20,279 bases of DNA from Chloroflexota bacterium. GTDB lineage: Bacteria > Chloroflexota > Anaerolineae > Aggregatilineales > UBA3940. The notes under the pieces were generated by a model, which worked only from the letters and a program-made list of their open reading frames with translations, made no database searches and was not told where the DNA came from. Location of the stretch: contig JAADYZ010000158.1 of the NCBI GenBank assembly GCA_010092775.1, positions 1 to 20,279 of the forward strand, read 5' to 3'. Of the stretch, positions 14,734 to 20,279 are shown piece by piece; the stretch's first letter is position 1, and each line of letters begins with the position of its first letter. The position numbers and the translations under genes are program-made.

Positions 14734-15411
14734 ATGTGCGGACGCTTCACTTTGACGGTTGACGCGGGGGGGCTACAACAAGCCTTCCCTTGGGTTACGA
14801 TCAGTGACGACGTCAGCCCACGCTACAATGTAGCACCAACCCAGTCGGTGGCGGTTGTAGCTAACTCCGAACAGCGAGCGCTCGAATTCTTTCGTTGGGG
14901 GTTAATTCCATCCTGGGCCAAAGACCCGGCAATTGGCAACCGAATGATTAATGCGCGCGGCGAAACTGTCGCTGAGAAGCCTTCGTTCCGGGTAGCCTTC
15001 AAGCTGCGGCGCTTCCTGATTTTCGCAGATGGTTTCTACGAGTGGCGCAAGAATGATGACGGCAGCAAGACGCCAGTTTTCATTCACCTCAAAGATCGCA
15101 GCCCCTTTGCTTTTGCCGGATTGTGGGAAGTCTGGCGACCTAAAGACGCTGCTGAGGATGAAATGCCTATCCTATCTTGCACCATTATCACCACCGAACC
15201 GAACGAACTGCTCACGCCAATTCACAATCGGATGCCAGTCATCCTGCCGCAGTCTGCAATTGACACCTGGCTCGACCCGGCTGAGCGTTCCGCCGAAACC
15301 TTCCAACCGCTGCTGGCCGCCTACCCCGGTGAAGAAATGGATTGGTATCCGGTTTCAACAGTGGTCAACAATCCGCGCAACGATATACCGGAGGCGATTG
15401 TCCCCGCGTGA
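14734..15411 (+). CDS. SRAP-domain protein (YedK/HMCES-like abasic-site crosslinker)
   Basis: 225 residues, the usual size for the family. Cys2 directly follows the initiator Met (MCGRFTLT), as needed for the free N-terminal Cys that forms a thiazolidine link to abasic sites in single-stranded DNA. Other active-site positions are visible: N35-class loop YNVAPTQ (31-37), N74 in INARGE, E103 in GFYEWRK and H164 in PIHNRMPVI. By family, it shields abasic sites during replication. The gene is tightly linked to the CBS-domain gene with a 3-nt gap and has no separate promoter that I can see. The start is fixed by the need for Cys2. Confidence 0.95.
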   Translation: MCGRFTLTVDAGGLQQAFPWVTISDDVSPRYNVAPTQSVAVVANSEQRALEFFRWGLIPSWAKDPAIGNRMINARGETVAEKPSFRVAFKLRRFLIFADGFYEWRKNDDGSKTPVFIHLKDRSPFAFAGLWEVWRPKDAAEDEMPILSCTIITTEPNELLTPIHNRMPVILPQSAIDTWLDPAERSAETFQPLLAAYPGEEMDWYPVSTVVNNPRNDIPEAIVPA

Positions 15412-15418
15412 CGCGAAT

Positions 15419-15435
15419 CCCCCCACGATTGGGGG
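15419..15435 (+). terminator. Possible weak terminator hairpin after the SRAP gene
   Basis: CCCCC (15420-15424) and GGGGG (15431-15435) can pair around ACGATT, 7 nt after the SRAP stop. No T-run follows, so factor-independent termination is doubtful. Confidence 0.3.
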
Positions 15436-15479
15436 TGTCTCGGAGCGTCTAAGGCTAGCCGACTCCCTGCCCTAACCGT

Positions 15480-15485
15480 TATAAT
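15480..15485 (+). promoter_or_regulatory. Candidate -10 element of the slipin promoter
   Basis: A perfect TATAAT lies 75 nt before the slipin ATG. No recognisable -35 box is present at 16-18 bp spacing, so either a weak -35 or an activator would be needed. Confidence 0.4.
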
Positions 15486-15560
15486 CGAACCAAGTCGAGT
15501 GAGTGAATCATCGACTTTTCCCAGCGATAGAGTTGGTTCGGTAGAGCCAAAGGAGAAAAA

Positions 15561-16373
15561 ATGCCTGAACTAATCGGAACCATTGGGTGTCTGGTGGTGG
15601 GCGCTGTCGTCGTCGGGCTGGGTCTGCTTGGCTCAGCCGTGCGTATTGTCCAGGAGTATGAGCGTGCTGTGATCTTCCGTCTGGGCCGCGTTGTCGGTCA
15701 AGAAGGGAAGGGGCCTGGACTGTTCTTCATTATCCCGGTTGTTGATCGGATGGTGAAAGTCGACCTGCGCACCGTGCCGCTCGATGTACCCTCTCAGGAA
15801 GCCATCACGAACGACAACGTAACTGTCAAAGTCAACGCGGTGACTTACTTCCGCGTGATTGAACCCATTGCCGCGATCATTAACATCGAGGACTATCGTC
15901 GGGCGACCTGGCAAATCGCGCAGACCAGCCTGCGTAGCGTGATCGGTCAGGCTGACCTGGACGAACTGCTGGCCGAACGCGATGCCATCAATGAGCGCCT
16001 TGCCCAGATTATCGACGAGGCAACTGAGCCTTGGGGCGTGAAGGTCAGTGTTGTGGAAGTTAAGGACGTTGAGCTTCCGCAGTCGATGCAGCGTGCAATG
16101 GCTCGCCAGGCTGAAGCTGAGCGTGAAAAGCGCGCCAAGATCATCCATGCTGAGGGAGAGTTCCAGGCCTCACAGCAGTTGAAGGAAGCCGCTGCCACTA
16201 TTTCCGCTGAGCCGACCGCGCTCCAACTGCGCTATCTCCAGACCTTGACAGAGATTGCCGCTGAGAAGAACAGTACCTTGATCTTCCCGGTGCCGATTGA
16301 CGTCTTCTCCGCCTTCACCGAGGTTGCGCGTGCAGTCGCTCGTTCTCAAGATGATGAGAACGGCGCCCAATAA
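15561..16373 (+). CDS. Stomatin/slipin-like SPFH (band 7) membrane protein
   Basis: 270 residues. One N-terminal membrane span (about 5-28) is followed by the SPFH domain beginning IVQEYERAVIFRLGRVVG. Typical slipin segments follow: GPGLFFIIPVVDRMVKVDLRT, QEAITNDNVTVKVNAVTYFRV, TSLRSVIGQADLDELLAERD and a Glu/Arg/Ala-rich helical segment (QRAMARQAEAEREKRAK) that should form a coiled coil. It ends in a hydrophobic strand near LIFPVPIDV. Such proteins oligomerise into membrane microdomain scaffolds, often with NfeD-type partners; no NfeD gene is visible here. Start supported by AAAGGAG (15549-15555), five bases upstream. Single-gene transcript likely, bounded by a candidate -10 element upstream and a strong terminator 27 nt downstream. 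Confidence 0.94.
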   Translation: MPELIGTIGCLVVGAVVVGLGLLGSAVRIVQEYERAVIFRLGRVVGQEGKGPGLFFIIPVVDRMVKVDLRTVPLDVPSQEAITNDNVTVKVNAVTYFRVIEPIAAIINIEDYRRATWQIAQTSLRSVIGQADLDELLAERDAINERLAQIIDEATEPWGVKVSVVEVKDVELPQSMQRAMARQAEAEREKRAKIIHAEGEFQASQQLKEAAATISAEPTALQLRYLQTLTEIAAEKNSTLIFPVPIDVFSAFTEVARAVARSQDDENGAQ

Positions 16374-16400
16374 ACCGTACACTAAGCACAAGAATCAGGA

Positions 16401-16431
16401 CGGGATGGCAATCGCCATCCCGTTTCTTTTT
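16401..16431 (+). terminator. Rho-independent terminator of the slipin gene
   Basis: CGGGATGGC (16401-16409) pairs perfectly with GCCATCCCG (16414-16422) around a 4-nt loop, followed by TTTCTTTTT. It separates the slipin gene from the convergent phosphotransferase gene, whose stop codon is at 16438-16440. Confidence 0.93.
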
Positions 16432-16437
16432 CGGCCA

Positions 16438-17424
16438 TCAGGAGAGAGAGCGTAAGGCTCGCTCGGCCCGCCGGCGATGGACATCGCGCAGGTCGATCAG
16501 GTCTTCCGCAAGTGCAAAAGACATAGACTCCCCTACCTCACCTTGATGAACTAACCATTCCGATATAGTCCACTGCTGCAGAGGGGCAACGGCATTGTAA
16601 AGCGGCGGGCCTTCAAAGCGTCGCCCACTCTGTTCGAGGTAGGTCTGTAAAAAAATATCAGCGGCGTGGGCGGCATCAAAGTCAACCAGTTGCATATAAG
16701 CGTTGGCGACATCCCAGCGCGGATCGCCCAACGCGCAGAACTCCCAATCAATGATCCCGCTGATTTCTCCGTCATGCAGCAGCGCGTTGGAAAAGTGGTA
16801 GTCGCCATGCAGAATGACCGGAGGCTGCTCTTGCACGTTGTAGGCGTGGTGCAAGGCCAGCTCAATCGCTTCAATTAAATCCTGCTGATCAATCCGCCGG
16901 GCAAGCGCAATTAAGGTGGCGAGAGCGGTTGGCAGGGTCACAGTAGGCAGGACCGCTCGTACCTCATCGGGCGGGGTCAAACTGTGCAAATAGGCCAGTA
17001 AACGCGCGAAAGCCTCGGCATGCGGTTCGACGGCATCCAGAAATGGAAGGCCCAAATCATGCCAATCATAGCCCGGCAAGCGCCGGAACAAGACAACATC
17101 GCCGGAGCTGCTAAAGGTGCGCATTAGGCTCTGGGGCACCGGGAAGTCGACACTGCTCAGCCATTCTGTGATCGCCCACTCGCGTTGGGCTTTGCCCATG
17201 TCATCTGGCCGCCACCAACTGATCGTGCTCACATAGCGGCGAGCAACCAGGGATGTAGCTTTCCTCATGCCTTGATCATCCTGCCACTGCATCACAAAGC
17301 TGACCATCTCATGTTGGCGGCTGGGGAGAGGCTCAAGCCGGACGATTTCGATTGCGGCGCGATTTGGGAAGGTGCGCTGGCACAGCTCGAGCAAGTAGTC
17401 TGCGGTAAGTTGAAGCTCTGACAT
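16438..17424 (-). CDS. Aminoglycoside/choline-kinase-like phosphotransferase (APH family)
   Basis: 328 residues, cytoplasmic. Kinase-like fold with the Brenner motif HGDYHFSN at 206-213 (catalytic D208, metal ligand N213) and the DFG-equivalent IIDWE at 224-228 (D226). The GDPRWDVA that follows is also typical. The N-terminal lobe lacks clear identifiers beyond a general APH pattern. Members phosphorylate small hydroxylated or amino substrates, for example choline, homoserine, methylthioribose or aminoglycosides; the substrate cannot be read from sequence, and a resistance role should not be assumed. Start codon has no clear Shine-Dalgarno sequence. The 247 bp upstream of it hold nothing I can assign. 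Confidence 0.85.
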   Translation of the reverse strand: MSELQLTADYLLELCQRTFPNRAAIEIVRLEPLPSRQHEMVSFVMQWQDDQGMRKATSLVARRYVSTISWWRPDDMGKAQREWAITEWLSSVDFPVPQSLMRTFSSSGDVVLFRRLPGYDWHDLGLPFLDAVEPHAEAFARLLAYLHSLTPPDEVRAVLPTVTLPTALATLIALARRIDQQDLIEAIELALHHAYNVQEQPPVILHGDYHFSNALLHDGEISGIIDWEFCALGDPRWDVANAYMQLVDFDAAHAADIFLQTYLEQSGRRFEGPPLYNAVAPLQQWTISEWLVHQGEVGESMSFALAEDLIDLRDVHRRRAERALRSLS

Positions 17425-17671
17425 CGTTAGGTAGAGATGACCTTAGTGGCATAAGGGTATGCTCAGATTCGTCTAGACAAGCTGAGCTATATTCTAAGAG
17501 TGTGACAACCGTGCAGCAAGAAGTCGACAGGGCAGCATGCTTCGCGATGCAGGTTGGGTTGATCCCTGGACCATTCTCAGAAGAGCATCTTTCAGGGGGC
17601 TGCATTCTGCGGGTGAATGACGCTGCCACAACTTAGATTTAGCACAAGACGTCACCTGAGTTCCATCGAGA

Positions 17672-19345
17672 TCAGTCGCCACGAGTCATCTGCAAAGCTG
17701 GTTTTGTGCTTGAAGCTGCCTGGCTTGTATACGCAGATGCTGTCGCTTTGGTCGGGATTTGGCTCATCGCGTATTCAGCCAGGGCCGTAATCGTCAGGCT
17801 GGGGTTACGCCCCGGATTGCCGGGCATGATCGACCCATCGACGACGTACAAGCCAGGGTAGTTGTGGACCTCGCAGTTCAGATCGATGACACCATCCACA
17901 GCGCTCTCGCCAAATGAGACGCCACCCAAAGGATGCGCCGTGAGTGGCACTTTGAGCACACTCTCGGTGATCGCTGCGCCAGCAAAGCCCTTGCTTCGCT
18001 CTGCAAATCGACGCGTGAAGACCTTGCCGACTGGGATTTCTCCAGGGATGGGTTGCTTGGCATCCTGCTCGGAGACGAGGCCGCGCCGGAACAGTGTCCA
18101 AAGGCTGCGGCCACTCTTGATATGAAGCATGCTGTCGTTGGTTTGCATCAGCAGCATAATGGTGCTGCGTTCTGGCCACTTTCCGGTAGCCACCATATGC
18201 AGCCAATTACGCGGCTGACGTACGATAGCAGCCAGTGTAAGCAGAAATCGAGACCCGATGCCCTTGTCGCTGTCGATCATTGGGGCGGTAATCAAGCGCA
18301 ACAGGCCTGATCCCGCTGGATAGCGAACAGGCTCGACGTAGGTCTGTTCATCAAGCTTCATGATCGATGTGATTGCCACACCCTGCGAATAATCAACTGT
18401 CTTGTCCCAACTGATCGCACCTGTCAGTGATTCACTATTGGTGCGCATCCGCTGACCGAGGCGCGGCGAGAGTCTCTCAAGCGACTTGGTGACCTCACGC
18501 GCTCGCGTGAGCAGTTGCAAAGTGCCTATCGTCCCCGCCGATACGATCACATGACGCGCACGAACGCGCTTGCGCCTTTTCAGTAGATCACCAAGCTTGT
18601 GATAAACAACCTCGTAGCGAGCCTCATCTTCCTGGTCTGTCGCCAGCGGTTTTATGTCTATCACCATGGCCTGCGAAAGAACTTCTGCTCCCCATTTCTC
18701 TGCAAAATAGAGGTAGTTCTTGACCAGCGTATTCTTGGCATTATGGCGGCAGCCGACCATGCATGCGCCACAGTGGATACAACCGGTGCGTGGGGGGCCT
18801 TCGCCGCCGAAATAGGGGTCATCAGCGGTTTGTCCAGCTTCGCCAAAGTATACAGCGACGGGGGTGGGCTGGAAGCTGTCCGCCATGCCCCATTCCTCAC
18901 CGATCTCGCGAATGGTCTGGTCGGCTGGCCACAAACGCGGATTCGTGGTGACGCCTAACATGCGCTTGGCGGTGTCATAGTGGGGGCGGAGAAGGGCCTT
19001 CCAATCAGCCAGCCGCTTCCATCCTGGATTGTCGAATAGTTCCTCATCTGGTTCCAGTAGCACGTTGGCATAGCCCAGGCTGCCACCGCCAACACCCGTC
19101 CAGTGTAGTACAAGTACATGATTCAGCATGGTTAACTGAAGCATCCCGAAGAGACGCAGCGGAGGAAGCCACAGCGACTTGGGTAGATTCCAGTTGCTCT
19201 TGGGGAAGTCCTGATCGCGGTAGCGCCTGCCTTTTTCCAGCACGAGCACGCTGTAGCCTTTTTCGGTGAGGCGCATCGCGGCGACACTGCCGCCAAATCC
19301 GGAGCCGATGATGATGTAGTCGTAGATCGATTGTCGGGGCTTCAT
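17672..19345 (-). CDS. GMC-family FAD oxidoreductase, ChoD (cholesterol oxidase)-like, with Cys cluster
   Basis: 557 residues. FAD-binding GSGFGGS at 14-20 with E37 at the end of the second strand (VLVLEKG). GMC signature region WTGVGGGSLGYANVLLEP (82-99). A four-Cys cluster, C189-x2-C192-x2-C195-x3-C199 in GCIHCGACMVGCRHNAKNTL, matches the segment seen in M. tuberculosis ChoD-type proteins and resembles a ferredoxin iron-sulfur site. The C-terminal active site is LTAHPLGG with its His, then NPGRNPSLTI. The expected reaction is oxidation of an alcohol or sterol-like lipid with FAD; the real substrate is unknown. It lacks an export signal, so a cytoplasmic or membrane-peripheral location is likely. 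The last 20 residues or so are low complexity (Ala/Ser/Thr). Confidence 0.88.
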   Translation of the reverse strand: MKPRQSIYDYIIIGSGFGGSVAAMRLTEKGYSVLVLEKGRRYRDQDFPKSNWNLPKSLWLPPLRLFGMLQLTMLNHVLVLHWTGVGGGSLGYANVLLEPDEELFDNPGWKRLADWKALLRPHYDTAKRMLGVTTNPRLWPADQTIREIGEEWGMADSFQPTPVAVYFGEAGQTADDPYFGGEGPPRTGCIHCGACMVGCRHNAKNTLVKNYLYFAEKWGAEVLSQAMVIDIKPLATDQEDEARYEVVYHKLGDLLKRRKRVRARHVIVSAGTIGTLQLLTRAREVTKSLERLSPRLGQRMRTNSESLTGAISWDKTVDYSQGVAITSIMKLDEQTYVEPVRYPAGSGLLRLITAPMIDSDKGIGSRFLLTLAAIVRQPRNWLHMVATGKWPERSTIMLLMQTNDSMLHIKSGRSLWTLFRRGLVSEQDAKQPIPGEIPVGKVFTRRFAERSKGFAGAAITESVLKVPLTAHPLGGVSFGESAVDGVIDLNCEVHNYPGLYVVDGSIMPGNPGRNPSLTITALAEYAMSQIPTKATASAYTSQAASSTKPALQMTRGD

Positions 19346-19382
19346 GCTTAGATTCCTAAGGGGTGAGAGTCGTGCAGTCTAG

Positions 19383-19410
19383 TGTATACGTTGACAATTT
19401 GACTTGCCAA
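19383..19410 (-). promoter_or_regulatory. Candidate promoter of the GMC oxidoreductase gene
   Basis: On the minus strand TTGGCA (19410-19405) and TATACA (19388-19383) are separated by 16 bp. The -10 box ends 37 nt before the ATG at 19345. The region also must contain the promoter of the divergent LysM gene, for which TTGACT (19399-19404) is the only visible -35-like box. Confidence 0.35.
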
Positions 19411-19480
19411 TTTGCCCTGGCGCTATGGCAGGAGTAAGATCAACGTGTCGCGTATTTCACCAGCAACGGAGTCACCAGCG

Positions 19481-20279
19481 ATGCGAAAACCTCAGATCTG
19501 GGTCGGATTAGCCGCTGTTCTCATTCTTGTCATTGGTACAACCTCTGTCGTGGCTCAAGACGCTTCGGGCGGCACGCATACCGTTCAGCCCGGCGAAACC
19601 TTGTTCCGAATCGCTCAGCAGTACGGTGTAACGGTCGATGAGTTAGCCTTTGCCAACGGCATTACCAATCCGGATTTGGTATTTGCCGGGCAGGTGCTGA
19701 CGATCCCCAATGGAGCCGAGGCAACAGGGGGTGGTCAGACTGAATACACGGTTGCCGCTGGAGACACACTCTTCCGAATTGCGCGCAACTTCAACACGAC
19801 CGTTGATGCGCTGGTGCAGTTGAATAACCTGACCAATCCCGATCAGATCGAGGTAGGGCAGGTGCTGGTGATCCCAGGGACTGGTGGTCCGGTAGATGCT
19901 AGCACGCCCGCACCAGCTGATACGCCAACACCACAAGAAACCCTTACGCACACCGTCCAGCCCGGCGAGACGCTCTTCCGGATTGGTTTACAATACAATA
20001 CGACCGTTCCCGTTCTTGTCGAATTGAACGGTCTGGCCAATCCGAACGTGATCTTTGCGGGTCAGGTTTTGACGATTCAAGCAGGCACAGCGGCTACACC
20101 TGAGCCGGAAGGGGAAGGGACGCCGACGGAAGAAGCCACCGAAGAAGCAACAGAGACTCCTGTAACGCCGACGGAAGAAGCTACAGAGGAAGCGACGGAG
20201 ACTCCTGAAACGCCGACTCCAGACCCGACACCAGAAGCCACCGACGAAGCCAACGAGCCACATACATCACCTCATGAAA
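19481..20279 (+). CDS. Secreted triple-LysM protein with Thr/Glu/Pro repeat tail (3' end outside window)
   Basis: 266 codons are visible and the frame is still open at the window edge. Residues 1 to about 26 are a signal peptide (MRKPQIWVGLAAVLILVIG...VVAQ). Three LysM domains follow, at about 32-75, 86-129 and 149-193, each with the TVxxGxTLFRIxxxxxxTVxxLxxxN pattern and ending GQVLxIP/Q. The first and third are most alike (HTVQPGETLFRI in both). LysM domains bind N-acetylglucosamine-containing glycans such as peptidoglycan, so the protein is probably wall- or surface-associated. After the LysM part comes a 15-residue tandem repeat (TPTEEATEEATETP plus V or E) and a further Pro/Thr-rich stretch, likely an extended spacer before a domain lying beyond the window. 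GGAG at 19468-19471, nine bases before the ATG, supports the start. Confidence 0.9.
   Translation, partial: MRKPQIWVGLAAVLILVIGTTSVVAQDASGGTHTVQPGETLFRIAQQYGVTVDELAFANGITNPDLVFAGQVLTIPNGAEATGGGQTEYTVAAGDTLFRIARNFNTTVDALVQLNNLTNPDQIEVGQVLVIPGTGGPVDASTPAPADTPTPQETLTHTVQPGETLFRIGLQYNTTVPVLVELNGLANPNVIFAGQVLTIQAGTAATPEPEGEGTPTEEATEEATETPVTPTEEATEEATETPETPTPDPTPEATDEANEPHTSPHE
20120..20209 (+). repeat. Two tandem 45-bp repeats coding TPTEEATEEATETP
   Basis: Units at 20120-20164 and 20165-20209 have the same length and encode nearly identical 15-residue blocks. A third partial unit starts at 20210. Differences between units are mostly at third codon positions, so the peptide repeat is being kept. 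Confidence 0.85.

Noticed and set aside
15633..16148. 171-codon frame opposite the slipin gene
   Set aside because: Antisense shadow; His/Asp-rich translation without family features.
17425..17671. Short minus-strand frames between the phosphotransferase and GMC genes
   Set aside because: They overlap both neighbours or lack an RBS, and their translations show no domain or membrane pattern.
19391..19429. TTGACA/TTGACT as a full promoter for the LysM gene
   Set aside because: No -10 box at acceptable spacing; the nearest, TATGGC, gives a 19-bp or longer spacer.

Overview
The window looks like chromosomal DNA of a free-living bacterium with moderately high GC. The best guess is Chloroflexota (Anaerolineae-like). 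This rests on gene content and style: several very large GT39/PMT-type membrane glycosyltransferases, threonine/proline/glutamate-rich secreted linkers, a LysM protein, a DevR-like orphan response regulator and an actinobacterial-type CysO sulfur-carrier pathway. The assignment is inference. I see no tRNA, rRNA, IS element, integrase or CRISPR array.

Left block (1-3230, minus strand): a secreted, probably lipidated M14-type zinc carboxypeptidase (2199-3194), then a GT39-like membrane glycosyltransferase (70-2172), then the first 24 codons of another gene that overlaps the glycosyltransferase stop codon and leaves the window. The peptidase has a good sigma70-type promoter placed so that its mRNA would be leaderless.

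Central block (3279-7502, plus strand) is the main attraction: a five-gene cysteine biosynthesis operon of the CysO (protein thiocarboxylate) type. The order is cysM-like synthase, JAMM/Mec-like peptidase, CysO-like carrier fused to a DUF4395-like membrane domain, membrane-anchored thioredoxin-like protein, and MoeZ-like adenylyltransferase-rhodanese, closed by a strong terminator at 7474-7502. MoeZ would charge the CysO C-terminal Gly-Gly with sulfur, CysM would add CysO-thiocarboxylate to an activated serine, and Mec would release cysteine. The 350-nt leader reads as a classical ribosome-mediated attenuator: a good promoter, a 19-residue leader peptide with Cys codons 4 and 6 (MDLCMCMW...), a 14-bp antiterminator stem whose left arm lies inside the end of the leader ORF, and an overlapping terminator stem followed by six T. 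The arithmetic fits cysteine control: stalling at Cys codons leaves the antiterminator free, while translation to the stop codon hides its left arm. The CysO domain has its Gly-Gly inside the polypeptide (residues 88-89), followed by four predicted membrane spans, so it would need cleavage before it could be charged.

7537-12120 (plus): a second, larger GT39-like protein carrying three tandem copies of a beta-rich C-terminal module, followed within 4 nt by a lactate/glycolate permease of the LldP family and a 61-residue two-span membrane protein. Convergent to it is a D-2-hydroxyacid dehydrogenase (12126-13112, minus).

13273-16431: a NarL/DevR-like response regulator (minus) diverges across a 300-bp intergenic region from a CBS-domain protein and a SRAP (YedK/HMCES) protein. 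A stomatin-like slipin follows and ends in a clear terminator.

16438-20279: a choline/aminoglycoside-kinase-like phosphotransferase (minus), 247 bp with nothing I can name, a ChoD-like GMC oxidoreductase with a four-cysteine cluster (minus), and a divergent secreted triple-LysM protein that runs off the right edge with a TPTEEATEEATETP tandem-repeat tail.
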